Positions 24,001-35,206 of a stretch of DNA of 64,000 nt are shown piece by piece (position 1 is the stretch's first letter; the number at the start of each line of letters is the position of its first letter). Position numbers and translations under genes: made by a program. The notes under the pieces were generated by a model. It was given only the letters and a program-made list of their open reading frames with translations. It ran no database searches and had not been told where the DNA came from. Source of the stretch: Letharia columbiana (taxonomy: Eukaryota; Ascomycota; Lecanoromycetes; Lecanorales; Parmeliaceae); assembly GCF_014066305.1 (NCBI RefSeq), contig NW_023501039.1, positions 1,364,001 to 1,428,000 of the forward strand, given 5' to 3'.

Positions 24001-26690
24001 AGTTCTTAGCGACTTTATATTTATTCTATACTTTCTTCGAGAGTGTTATTTTTTAGCTTCTTTTTAGCGATTTGTAATATCTTTATACTTTCTTATATTC
24101 TAATATAAATCTTAATCTAGATCGTAGCGATAATTTAATAATCGAAGTGAATTCCTCTATAGTCGCTTGAATAGAGTTAATAATAGCCGCTACTTAATAA
24201 TCGATATCGTTATTAATAAGATTTTTATTATTTCTTAAGAAATTAATTAGATACTCTTTCGATATTATAACTTAGGCGAGTATCTCTCTCAAGACCTTAG
24301 CGTCTAATTTATTAAAGTTTTAGCGTGTTATTAATACTAACTCTATTATAGAGCTTAAGCTTTATAAGAATTAAAAGATAGTTAAATTACTTTCAAGTCG
24401 TTTTCGATATTGTAATTAATAATATTTGTTATTAGTATTAGAGTAACGAATAGTAGATTTATTATTATTTAATAGTTTTCTTCGTATATTATTATTTTCA
24501 CTAATAATGCTTATTTTATAGGAATTCTTTCGCTATAAGTATTAGTTCTTCTACTCTCTTATCGATATAAGTATCTAATTTTCTTTATATTATATAATAT
24601 AGATTAAAGTTATCTAATATAATTTATTTATTATCCTTAGACTTATAAGCGTCTTATATAGTTCGTTAAGTTCGTTTATTTATTAATCGTCGAGATTATA
24701 GATATTATATATACGTATAATTTTATTATTTTCGAACTTAATATTAAGAGTGTGAGATTCGATAAGTAATATAATAAGTATTATTATTTTAATGATATTC
24801 TCTTATTAATATAGAAGTATACTCGTATATTATTATAATAGAGGTAGATTAAATTAAATTTATCCTTTAGAAGATAATACGACATATTTATATTAATGTT
24901 TCTTTGAGCTTTTAAATTACTACTATATCGATATTATAGATCTTTTTTATTATTAAAGAGTTCTATTATAATTATTTTAGATTTTCTTATATTATATTAT
25001 AGTATTAATAGCTAACTAAGATATATTATTATTTTTAATATTATTATTAATATTATTTACTCGCTTCGCCTAGTTTATAGAATTCATATTCTCTTTCTAA
25101 GTATTCTCCTTTTCTTAGTTATCGATAAATCGAATATATCTCTTTTTATTCTTATTAATAGAAATCGCAATTCTTTTATTATTACTCTTTTAACTTAGAG
25201 GTTATCTATTATTCTCGAGATTATTAATTTCCTCTATCGCTATATTATTCTTATATTATTTAGCTTTATCTACTACTTTAAAAGGCGATCTATTTCTAGA
25301 TAAGACCCTTATTAGTAATATAAAGTATATCTTCTTTTACTCGGCTAAAGATTTGATATAGTAGTTCTTTCGAGATTTGGCCCTCTAATTTCTCCCCTAT
25401 TAATTATTTTATCTCTATCTATTAGTCTACCGCGCGTAAATATTAATCTTAAAAAATTCCTTATTTTGTTTATGATTGAATGTATTCTGAAGTAATTGCT
25501 TAATTAATCGCTTATTTGATAGTTAATTAGTACTTTCTTCGTTATTATAAATCGTAAAGAAGTTTATTATCTTATTATTCTTATTCTCGCTATCTCCTCT
25601 TCTTTACTATATATATCTTATTTTAAATCTTATATAGTCTCTCGCAAATCGGGTATTTATAAGTGTCGACTATATATTCTTTATAATAATACTTTCTTAA
25701 ATATTTCCCATATACTAAATAATTCTTTTTAGAGTATATAGTTAATAGATAATCGTTTTTTGTATATAGTATTACTTGATTTCTGCTTATTATAGACGTA
25801 ATAATCATATAGTTTTAAATCGATAATTAGGCCTTCTTTAGTACTCTATTTTCTTTCTCTAGAGATACTAATTCGATGATTAATAAACCCTTATTATAAT
25901 TCTCTTTATTCGCATCAAATTAGCTTAGTTATACTATATCGAGACTTAGCGTATTAATATTCTTATTCTAAATTCTTTTAATTGCCGTGACTATATCTTT
26001 AATATTAAATATATTAATCCTACTCTATAGGTAAGAGATTATACGTTTTAGTAATTACTCTCGCGCTATCACTTATCTTTAAAGTTTAATTCTTACTTTT
26101 TCTTAGTTTATTCGCCTTCTTCTCATTTGTAGTTATAATATATATATCGCCTCTAGCCTTCTAGCCGTTTTAATAGATTTTCTTATAGTATTTATACTTT
26201 TTATATATTTATTAATTATCGTAATTATCTCGCTGTATTTCTTCTTTAATACTTTACTTATTATCTCGTCTTATAACTTTATAATAATCTCATTTAGCTT
26301 ATTATATAATATTTAATCTTATTTCGATATTACTAATAATATAATAGAAATTTCTTTAATAATAAGAAGAATATTAAGAATCGCTTATACGCTGGTAGTT
26401 AATTATCTATATTACTTTTTAAACTAGCTGTCTAATACTTAATATGCATAATCTTTTTTCTATATTATTATCTCGGTTACTTAGTTAATAGCTAGTTTAT
26501 ATACTTCTCTAAGACTATTTAGATTTTAAGTTTATTATTCGCCCTTTTATAAATGCTATCGCATCTTCAGTAGCTACTTCTTTATTAATGGTTTCTAGTC
26601 TTCATCTATTATTTTCAGTATAGTATTTATCGATAACTTCGTATAAATGCGTGCTCCTTAAAATTATAGCTGTTATGGTCTTATTAGGGC
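21080..26690 (-). mobile_element. Dead Tad1-like LINE (non-LTR retrotransposon)
   Basis: Minus-strand reading, ignoring stops, gives the order of a fungal Tad1-like LINE. There is a zinc-knuckle-like region at 25623-25808, a degraded endonuclease motif (IILDNFNL) at about 24601-24630, and the RT catalytic block AIGFVDDIDLL at about 22970-23010 with a following YTLV-like string. The 3' end is at the low-coordinate side, where plus-strand poly-T (minus-strand poly-A) at 21080-21137 fits a LINE tail. Endonuclease-to-RT spacing (about 1.6 kb) is right for one ORF2. RNase H was not verified. Stops throughout, so inactive. Confidence 0.7.
25623..25808 (-). pseudogene. Zinc-knuckle remnant of LINE ORF1
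   Basis: A 61-codon open frame (IISRNQVILYTKNDYLLTIY..., ending KYPICERLYKI). Spacing of Tyr and remaining Cys residues resembles the CCHC knuckles of Tad1-like Gag proteins, with Tyr at several expected Cys sites. TGC/TGT to TAC/TAT is a G-to-A change, which RIP causes when the CpA is on the other strand. It sits upstream of the endonuclease remnant, as expected for ORF1. Not a functional gene. Confidence 0.45.
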
Positions 26691-26691
26691 T

Positions 26692-26860
26692 AGTTCCCTT
26701 TTTTTTTTTTTTTTTTGGGTTTTAGGGTCCCCTTTAAATATTTTAAAAAATTTTTTTTTTTTTAAATTTTTTTTTTATTTTTTTTTTTTTTTTTTTATAA
26801 AATTATAAAATAAAATTTTTTTTAAATTTTTTTTTTTTTATTTTTTTTTTTTTTTTAAAC
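26692..26860. repeat. T-rich low-complexity tract
   Basis: About 170 bp made almost only of T with some A on the plus strand, interrupted by one short GGGTTTTAGGGTCCCC-like island. It borders RIP block 2 and lies about 330 bp upstream of the gene at 27192. It could be the tail of a second, truncated LINE in the same orientation, or an assembly weak point. Confidence 0.7.
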
Positions 26861-27191
26861 AGCTGGCGACGACAACGTTTCAAGAAGACGCGCTAAAGCA
26901 GCGCCGAGGGCGTGCTAGACCCTTTCCATCAATCTCTCTACTTGAGATGCACACATACTCCCTCTCTGCGGGACGAAGCGCAGTGGCGGTCCTTTTTAGA
27001 GCTGGGTCGCTGTCGCTGTCTTTCTTTTTCGGAAGGGAAATGAATGCCGACCGGCTCGAGCAACGGATATCCTCAGTCGTTCCTTCTGTTCACACCATGT
27101 CCTCAAGCCTTATAGTTTAGCACTGAATATATTATTCATCTTCAATTCCTACGTCAAAGCTGATTGTCACCACGATCAACTTATACTCAAA

Positions 27192-29511
27192 ATGGGTTCT
27201 GACGCGATCTTCGACTTATGCCTGCCTGTTCTCGAGGACAACACTCTCGAAGAGGAAGAAAAGACGGAAAAGTTAGAGGAGCTTGTTCAGAAAGAGCTGT
27301 CACTATCTGGCCAACCTCTGGAAGATGCCGTACTTTCTATCCTTTGGCGCTATCGAGACTCAAAGGTTACCTCCGTTGCATCTCCGCCTGTTCGCCACAC
27401 GATCATTCGACGCAACTCGCCCGCGCCATGGCAAATCCCCCGCTCCTCCACCCCTGTATCACCTGCTCTCAGCAGAGCGAGTCCCGCCCCTCCACCAGGC
27501 TTCGGTGCCGTACCCTCAGCGTTCATGAGAACGAAGTCGTACGGCGGAAGCCCCTTTGGTTCTCCGCGCCCGTCGCCTCGGCTGGCCTTCGCCAGCCCAA
27601 TACCCCACAGTCCGAGCTTGAACTCTTATGAATTTAGTGAGCCACACGTCGAACGAAACGAATATGGAGACTACGGTAGTGATACGGTGGACTGGCTGGT
27701 CAACGATGACTCTACCAGTAGGCCATCCTCTTCCGGTGCTGGCAGCGCCTCAGAAAGCGGGCTGAACGCTGCGGCTGCTTCATGGATCCAGCCTCAGCAG
27801 AATGAGATGTCTCCGTACGATATGCTACGTTCGGTGATGGGCGATGGAAAATCGGACGAGGAGATCGAGGGCGCTCTCGAAGCCAGTGGATACGACCTGA
27901 GTGCAACGCTCATGAATCTGATGGGGACTAAGGGAGGATACCAGCAGGAGCAAAGCTACTTTTCGGAGAACGATGGCCAAATACTCATTGGAAAATCCAT
28001 GATGCCGAGTGAGCCCATAACGATCGATCAGACCGAGCATGGCCGCAGCAACATAGTCTGCAAATATTGGCTGTCCAATGGAAATTGTTTACGGGCAGAC
28101 TGCCGATTCAGTCATGACCTTAGCAGCCACATCTGCAAGTATGCATTTGCTTCTAGGCTTTGATGCACCATACTGATGTTACAGGTACTGGGTGATGGGC
28201 AATTGCCTCGCAGGAGATTCCTGTATCTTCTCCCATGATCCAGCACTTCTCATGAAATCCATGAACCTCGGCGACGCCGCTATTGGCACGCCTCCGTCGC
28301 AACTTCATCCCAGCTTCCAAGTCCAAGACTATGATACGTTCCCTGCGCTTCAAGCCCCAGCAATAAACCAGTGGACGCAATCATCTTCACCTAGTCAAAT
28401 TAACTCTTATAATTCTTCAGTTTCTCAAGGTTCGAATAGTTATATGTCGACACCTCGACGTCACTTCGAGGCTAGAACTTCTTCAATGAATGGGACGTCA
28501 TCTTCCTATGGCTCTCCCAATTCGCGCCCAACCAGCCGTCACCGTTCTCGCGACCCTACGCCCTCTCCAGCAATTCCAGCCGTGGACGATACTGAAGCAT
28601 TTCCTTCGTTAGGCGCGGCTGGAATCAAAGTAGTCAAGAAGCACCACGGCAAACGTGGTGGTCATGGCCACGGCCATAACAACAAAGAAAACACGCCCAA
28701 CTCACTTGCTGATGTCGTTCGAATGTCTCCATCGCCCGCTCCAGGGCTGCTTCGAAAAGGTCTTATGAAGACGAAAAGTTACACTGGAAGCCGTGAGAAC
28801 ACTCTAGCTGCTAATGCGATACCAGCACCGCAGCATGTGCCATGGCTCGAGACAGGCGCCAAAGCGAATCAAGAATACCTCAAGGCGCGGCAGGACGCCT
28901 TTAAGCATGGCGGTCTGCGCAACAAGTTTTTACAAAGGTAAGGAGGTCTGTAACGAATGTATATGTTGATGTTAACATTTGGTAGCGCGGCTCAAGCTTG
29001 GAATCGTAATGATGCCAGAGCTGCGAAGGCTTTGAGTCTTCGCGGCCAATCTGAAAATGACTTGATGCGGAAAGCCCATCGGGAGGCCGCCCGACTCCTC
29101 TATGAAGAACGAAATAGGGACAGCTCCTCAGCACAAGAAGTATACGTCGACTTGCACGGTTTACATCCGGAAGAAGCCGTGGAGTACCTTGAGCACGCCC
29201 TCATTGAACATCAGAATTCCGGTCGCTCAGTCTACGCCATCACTGGCACAGGGCATCACAGCAAGAATGGCAAAGACAAGGTAGGAAAGGCCATTCGGAG
29301 TTGGTTGAGTGAGTGGAAGTACGCGTATCGGGAATTTAGCGTGGCTGGAGACAATCTTGGAGGAATTCTTGGGGTGGACCCACGAAGCTTTGACAAGAGC
29401 ATGTTGGACGAGAGGAAGGAAGGTACTGAAGGGGCCAAGGCGGATAAAGGATCAACAGGGAAGATCCAGTTGGTGAAAGAGATTCCCACGGGTCCTAAGA
29501 AAGCTGGGTAG
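27192..29511 (+). CDS. CUE-like / CCCH zinc finger / Smr domain protein
   Basis: Three exons, 27192-28138, 28185-28937 and 28986-29511, give 741 aa; introns 46 and 48 bp, phases exact. Order: N-terminal helical region (LEDNTLEEEEKTEKLEELV), Pro/Ser-rich linker, CUE/UBA-like segment near 206-245 (DEEIEGALEASGYDLSATL), tandem CCCH fingers (C290-H308 and C315-H333, the first intron falling inside the second finger), disordered linker, DUF1771-like helix (near 567-612), and a C-terminal Smr domain with YVDLHGL (620-626) and GTGHHSKNGKDK. Smr domains with the DLHG motif are RNA endonuclease modules; Cue2 and N4BP2 relatives cleave mRNA at collided ribosomes. Role in mRNA cleavage here is inference. 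Confidence 0.9.
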
Positions 29512-29719
29512 TCTTACAGTAGGTAGAAAATCGAATAAATTATCCAAGGTCGTGACTGCTGTTCTTACTTTTGAATCGATTCACTTCGACCGAGGATTGA
29601 AACCAGGCAACACATCTCATCACTACCCTCATCACGACCCTCAAGGCTTCGGTGCTGCATTATCTCATCTTGCTATCTCATCTTGCTAGCACCAACCCTC
29701 TGCCGAGCTCAAGGAGATC

Positions 29720-30486
29720 ATGGCGCCTTACACTGCGGACAAGTATGGCCCCAAGACACCCAAGATATTCGGCCACAAACCTACCATGTATGCTGGTCTC
29801 TTCATGGTCACGGCACCCGTGTTGTCAATAGCTCATGCCGACTCAGGGACGCATTTGACTCCATCGTCCTGATCAAAGTCGGGCCCGGAAAGCAAGTTTT
29901 CCATATCCACAAAAAGCTACTGTGCGACAACTCCACGTACTTCCATGCCGCAATCAACGGAAGCTTCAAAGAAGCCAAAGATCAGTCAATCGAGATGCCC
30001 GAGGACGATCCTGGAGTATTTCGCCACTTTCAATACTGGACCTACACCGGGAACATTGTGCCGGAGGCTCAGGGAGCTCAGGAAGCCAAGACTATTCAAT
30101 GGAACATTCTGACCAGCCTCTACGCCTTCGCAGAAGCACGAGATATTCCTCTACTTCAGAATGCCACCATTGATCTTGCAATTCTCAGACTCCAAGCTGA
30201 ACACCGCATGCCTGTGGAATTGTTACTCGACATCTATGAGAACACCTCGGAGAACTCGCGTTTGCGAATTTTATTTGTTGATTTTGCTGCACACAGGGGG
30301 ACCATAAGGAAAGGCTGGTTCGGAGGTCGATGCCCTATCGAGTTCTTGATTGATTTGGCTGTCGCCCAACATGCTAGGACCAGCGGCAGCGTCTCCGATA
30401 TTGCAAATTTCTGGAAAAGCCGTGCCAACTATCATGTTGAGGTTCCTGTGGCTTTATCAAACAAGGACAAGAGCGAGCAAGATTAG
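29720..30486 (+). CDS. BTB/POZ domain protein
   Basis: Two exons, 29720-29787 and 29847-30486, give 235 aa; intron 59 bp (GTATGC...CTCAG), joining HKPTM to DAFDSIVLIKVG. The BTB fold spans about 24-115: IVLIKVGPGKQVFHIHKKLL, then STYFHAAINGSFKEA and FRHFQYWTYTGNIV. The remainder resembles the C-terminal part of the many small fungal BTB proteins (YAFAEARDIPLLQNATID). These are usually protein-protein adaptors, some for Cul3 ligases; no partner domain is present, so the substrate is unknown. The unspliced frame from 29683 would give an unrelated N-terminus and is less likely. Confidence 0.8.
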
Positions 30487-31229
30487 CGAATGAAGTGGCG
30501 GCTGGAACTTCTTCCTAATGGCATCTATCAGGTTTGCTGGGCCGGGTCTTCGAGTGGTAGCATTTTCCGAATCAATGCTATTAAGGGTGACAGGAATGAG
30601 GTTGTTTGACGGAGTAGCAGCACACTTAGGCTCTCATGCTATCTTTGTCGACGGGATATGGAACAAGACGAGCAGCTAAACACACAACAATCATGACACA
30701 TATACTCTAAGGACAGCACCTTTCGAGCCTGGTTGACTATACGTGTGCCAATCAAAATCACAATGTCGCTTGGAGTGGTAGCCATGGCAGAGTAGTGCAT
30801 TGGATCTTTAATCTTTGCTTAGGAATCCTCAGCCCTATCACAGATTGAGTGTGCTCGGCAAATTCCGAGGGTTCGTTGACAAATCTAAAAGCATCTAACG
30901 TAGGGGAACAATTTAAATCATAATACCGGTGACTGGTGACACTACTCGTATATTTACTTCTTCCATTCTCTTCTCCCTCCTACTTTCAACTCAGCTCGAC
31001 TGGTAAGCAACAAGATCGTCCAGCACCTCCTATTAATTCCAATTGCACCCTTCCATCCTTCATCCTGTTTTCCAAAACCTTCCCCCGCTTCTCCTCCCTT
31101 CCTCTCCGCTCCAGCGTCTCTCTCACCCTCGCAGCGGCCGGCTCCTTCCAACACAAACCCACGCCCGTCTCTGCGTCCGTCCCCACCTTCTCCGCGCCTC
31201 TGGGCAATACCAGCTCAAAACCTCGATCC
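30487..31229. other. Intergenic and TRR1 5' leader
   Basis: No separate gene is seen. The last 300 bp stay open in the TRR1 frame without an ATG. They contain a possible leader intron, GTAAGC at 31002 to CTCCAG near 31115, with a C/T-rich body. Confidence 0.5.
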
Positions 31230-32282
31230 ATGCACTCCAAAGTCATCATAATCGGCTCCGGCCCCGCCGCCCACACCGCAGCCGTCTACCTCTCGCGCGC
31301 CGAGCTGAACCCGGTGTTATACGAAGGAATGCTGGCAAACGGTATAGCTGCGGGCGGCCAATTGACCACGACCACGGACGTGGAGAATTATCCAGGATTC
31401 CCTGGTGGTATAGGGGGCTCAGAGCTTATGGATGCCATGCGGGCGCAATCGGAGAGGTTTGGGACGAAGATCATTTCGGAGACGATAGAGAAGGTCGATC
31501 TGTCGAGTCGGCCGTTTAAACTGTGGCCTGAAGATACGGACGAGCCAGTTACAGCCTCGGCGGTCATAGTAGCCACAGGGGCCAGTGCAAGGCGGTTGAA
31601 TTTACCAGGCGAGGAGAAATATTGGCAAAACGGTATATCCGCCTGTGCGGTCTGCGACGGCGCTGTACCCATATTCAGGAAAAAACCCCTGGTCGTGATC
31701 GGAGGCGGCGATTCAGCGGCCGAAGAAGCCATGTTCCTGGCAAAATACGGCAGTCATGTCACCGTGCTCGTACGGAAGGACAGGTTAAGGGCCAGCAAAA
31801 CGATGGCGAAGCGGTTACTTGCGCACCCCAAGGTAAGCGTCAGGTATAACACCGTGGCGACCGAGGTTACGGGCGAGAAGAAAGACCGCGGCCTCATGAC
31901 GGGCCTGCGTCTCCGAAACGTCTCCACGGGCGAAGAGTCGGAAATGGAGGCCAACGGCCTCTTCTACGCCGTCGGGCACGACCCGGCGACCGCCATGTTC
32001 CGCGGCGTCCTCGACATGGACGGCGACAACTACATCCTCACGAAGCCGGGGACGAGCTACACGAACGTGGAGGGGGTCTTCGCGGCGGGGGACGTGCAGG
32101 ACAGGCGGTACCGGCAGGCCATCACGAGCGCGGGGAGCGGGTGCGTCGCGGCGCTGGAGGCGGAGAAGTTTCTGGCCGAGGCGGAGGACGAGGACGTGGA
32201 GGGGGGCCTCGAGGGGGAGAAGCAGGCGGAGAAGCCTACGAATGGGGAGGCGCCTGAGTACAGGGGTAATCCTTTGCTTTGA
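31230..32282 (+). CDS. trr1: Thioredoxin reductase (NADPH)
   Basis: Single-exon coding region of 350 aa from the first in-frame ATG (31230). FAD site GSGPAA at 9-14, [17 protein letters not shown], redox pair C139 and C142 in [13 protein letters not shown] site [10 protein letters not shown], and [16 protein letters not shown] with SAGSGC near the C-terminus. It is the low-molecular-weight type, which transfers electrons from NADPH to thioredoxin. The last 40 or so residues are an acidic extension ([14 protein letters not shown]...) not needed for catalysis. The frame is open for 98 codons upstream without ATG and reads as a presequence-like stretch (see findings). The 3' half is notably GC-rich. 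Confidence 0.96.
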   Translation: MHSKVIIIGSGPAAHTAAVYLSRAELNPVLYEGMLANGIAAGGQLTTTTDVENYPGFPGGIGGSELMDAMRAQSERFGTKIISETIEKVDLSSRPFKLWPEDTDEPVTASAVIVATGASARRLNLPGEEKYWQNGISACAVCDGAVPIFRKKPLVVIGGGDSAAEEAMFLAKYGSHVTVLVRKDRLRASKTMAKRLLAHPKVSVRYNTVATEVTGEKKDRGLMTGLRLRNVSTGEESEMEANGLFYAVGHDPATAMFRGVLDMDGDNYILTKPGTSYTNVEGVFAAGDVQDRRYRQAITSAGSGCVAALEAEKFLAEAEDEDVEGGLEGEKQAEKPTNGEAPEYRGNPLL

Positions 32283-32575
32283 GGGGGTTTGGATGGGGTG
32301 TGTTTGATTAGATGAGATGGGATAGACTCAATCGAAACATGGACGTCGCTGTCACAAGAGAGAACATGTGCGAAGTGGAGTGACAGCGAGTGATACGGAG
32401 CGTCATCTCATACGCCGTCTAGGTTATACATTAGTAACTAAACAATTCCGCGAAGGATAGGTATCGTCCTTGATGCCCATCTCCAGGAAAACCAACACCT
32501 GCAATGCTCAGGTGACTCGCCGGCCCAATTCCGCTGGCGGAAGACGAGACGCAGGTGAATAAGAGAACGGGTGGA

Positions 32576-35206
32576 TCAGTACATGTCTTCAAACGGACAA
32601 TCCACACTCTCATGCCCGTCCCTCTCGCAAAGCGCACACCACCTCTCCCCATCGATCACGCCACTCTTCTTCCCGGCCACCGGCCCCTGTTCCATCGGAT
32701 TCGGCATCAGGTTCGCCTTCGGGGTCATCGCCGGGCTCCTGGCCGGACTCAGAGGCGCCGGGTAGTGATTCGTCGGTGGCGACGACACGCCGAGCCCCTT
32801 GAAGCCTTCCGTGACGACATCCCGTCCCGTCCGTTGCGGGGGGGGACTGGGCTTTGGGTTGGATTGGAGGTCGGAGTGCTCGCCGTTGATGGTGGGACAT
32901 GTGAGGATCTCGTGGCCGAAAGTCTCGCACATGTCGCAGTAGAGGGTGCTGCTGTCTGTCATGGTGGTGGAGTGGCTGTCGGCTTCGGGCATGGACTCGA
33001 GGTGGCCGCCTCGCTGCTTATTATCCGACGCCTGCCCGGGCCAGTCGTCGGAGGAGTGCTCGCTCAGATTTGGCCTGTGCTTGTTGCTTGTAGGCGGTCG
33101 TTCGGTGAAGCCATTGCTGCTAGCACTGAAATGGGCGACATTCTCGCGCAGCCGATTAATCTCATGTTCTAGCTCCTCTTCACGATAAGTCTTCCGATCT
33201 ACCAAACCCTCTAGCTCTTTGACTTCTCGTTCGAGCTTTTCTCTCGCTTGGCGCTCCTCTGCTAGCTGGCTTTCGCTATGACCATTCGCCTGATTCAGAC
33301 CACTATGCCGTTGCTTCGAGACTCGGCGACTGCTAGGCCTTGGGCTGCCCATTTCAGGGACGGCGTCTCGGCTCAGGGAGTGGATGATAGCCTTCAAGCC
33401 CCTGATCTCATCGTCTCTTTGCTCTACCTCTCTTGACGACCCGCCAGGACTTAAGCCGCCATCCATGGTTGCACTCGCTCCTTTCAAAGCTGCAATAGCC
33501 TTTTCCCTCTCCTGTCGTAGCTCTGATCGTGTCCTGTCGACTTCTCCCCTCAAAAACTCGACTTCACCCCTAGCCTCGGCTTCCCCCCTGCGAGCATCCT
33601 CAAGACCTTCTTCGAGCTCTTGGACCAGTTCCTCCAGTTGTTTCAGTTGCTGGGCGACGCTCTCTACGTCGTCACCTCGATCTTGCAGCTCTCTGATCTC
33701 CTGCTTCAGGCTGTCGACCTGCTGTTCATAGATTCGATTGGTTTCATCACTGGTACGCTCTAAGCTGTCAATGGTGTTCCGGAATTGCGCGCGATGAGCA
33801 TCGAAATCACTAGTAAGCGTCGCAATCTTCTCATTCTTTTCCCGCACTAGAGCACGCAAAGAAGGTGCATCCAATTCATCAATTCCAGAGCCTCTAGATC
33901 GTAACGTGCCAGCGGAGTTATGTGTCGGAGTTCTCTCCACTGACTGCAGTTCCGCTATACTACTCTGCATCTCCTCTAAATCGCTAGTCTGTTTCTCGAG
34001 CTGTCTATCTCGCTCTTGCAGCATCAGCCTAAGTTGCTTGACCTCATGATCTTGATTCGATACAGGCCGCGAACTCTGTTGTGTGCTCTGAGCTCCGTAC
34101 GCAATCTTTGCAGTACCGATTGGGGTGTTGTCCGAGTCTTCGTCAAACATGGCTTCTGGCCCAAGGCGGGATTCGCTCCGAGAATGAGGTCGAACATTGT
34201 TTGGTGTCTTAGGCGTGGATTTGGCTGTATTCATAGTTCTCTTCCCTGGATCTCCATCTTTGCCTCCTCTCACACTAGCTCCAAACCTCGCTGGTGTAGG
34301 GCTCGGCGCATATCGTGGACCACCGACAATGCTTTTGGAAAGCTTCGGCGCTCCTAGAGAAGGTCGGCCTAAAGGTGTGGAAGTAGCGTTCTGAGCTTTC
34401 CGCAACGGAGATTCTGGTCGAGGTAATGATGGCCTTGACTTGGCCCTTAAAGGGCTCTGTGCTCGGCCTGGGCCTACGGATTGGCTGAACCTTGATGTCG
34501 TTGACGATGTGGGGGTGTTTCGGCTACCAGGCGCAAAGGAGGGCGCTGGTGGTGTAGGAGGCATGGAGTCGGCAGAGAAGGTAGGAGAGAGCCGCTTGTA
34601 AGCTTTGTTAGATGGCAAGAAGATGCCGGCGCCGCGTATGGTTGTAGTGAAATACCGTATGCTTTATCACGGTAAGCTTAAAGTCCTCCGTACAGGTTCA
34701 ATTGAGGCAGACCCATCCACATCTCCATCGTTCTTCCCCTTAGCTGCGAATTCCTTGCTGAGCTCTACCCCAGCAAAGTGACCCTTTTTGCCCTTGACCT
34801 CGCCAATGAACTTGATGGTACCATGCATCATCCCCGGCACATCTACCATATCTCCCACCATTAGATTCTGGTTTGCGAATTTGTCATCACTGATAGTCCT
34901 GCTGTTCGCAGGCTTGGAAGGATACATGGTGAATGGACTCGATCCTCCTTCAGACGTGGGCGTGTATCCTTCACTTCCATCTGCTATCGTAGACAAGCTA
35001 GCCGGGCCCCCCGTTTGGCCGTAAGAAAGTTTCCGATTGAGAGCGAGATTGCCGCTGGCGCGTCGGCCAGAGAGTTGAGATGTTGGGAGCGGAGGTCGCT
35101 CAAAAGCGAGCGCCAGGTTTGGAGAGGAGGCAGTGGTGACAATTGAATGGGCTAGAGTCGGACGAGGGCGACCCAGTGACCGACGATTTGGTGTTTGCGT
35201 TGCCAT
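32576..35206 (-). CDS. CLIP-170-like CAP-Gly microtubule plus-end protein
   Basis: Two exons, 34713-35206 and 32576-34661, give 859 aa; intron 51 bp splits the CAP-Gly domain (GDVDG-IRYFTTTIRGAGIF). A Ser-rich N-terminus precedes the CAP-Gly domain at about 116-182, including the tubulin/EB-binding motif GKNDG (157-161). A basic Ser/Pro-rich linker, a long coiled coil (about residues 375-680) and two C-terminal CCHC zinc knuckles follow: CDMCETFGHEILTC and CALCERDGHESVDC. CAP-Gly plus coiled coil plus paired knuckles is the CLIP-170/Tip1 layout. These proteins track growing microtubule ends and help guide polarity and dynein. Confidence 0.9.

Larger units (their letters stand above)
20965..26865. 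repeat. RIP block 2: TA-rich, stop-riddled repeat DNA
   Basis: About 5.9 kb of extremely AT-rich DNA, poor in CA/TG and rich in TA. T-rich tracts bound it at about 21080-21137 and 26690-26857. Almost no open frames occur; the longest is 61 codons at 25623-25808 (minus). The fossil content is a Tad1-like LINE (separate entry). Composition and mutation type match RIP block 1. Confidence 0.88.

Noticed and set aside
32555..33172. Plus-strand 205-codon frame
   Set aside because: Antisense shadow of the CLIP-170-like gene's C-terminal exon.
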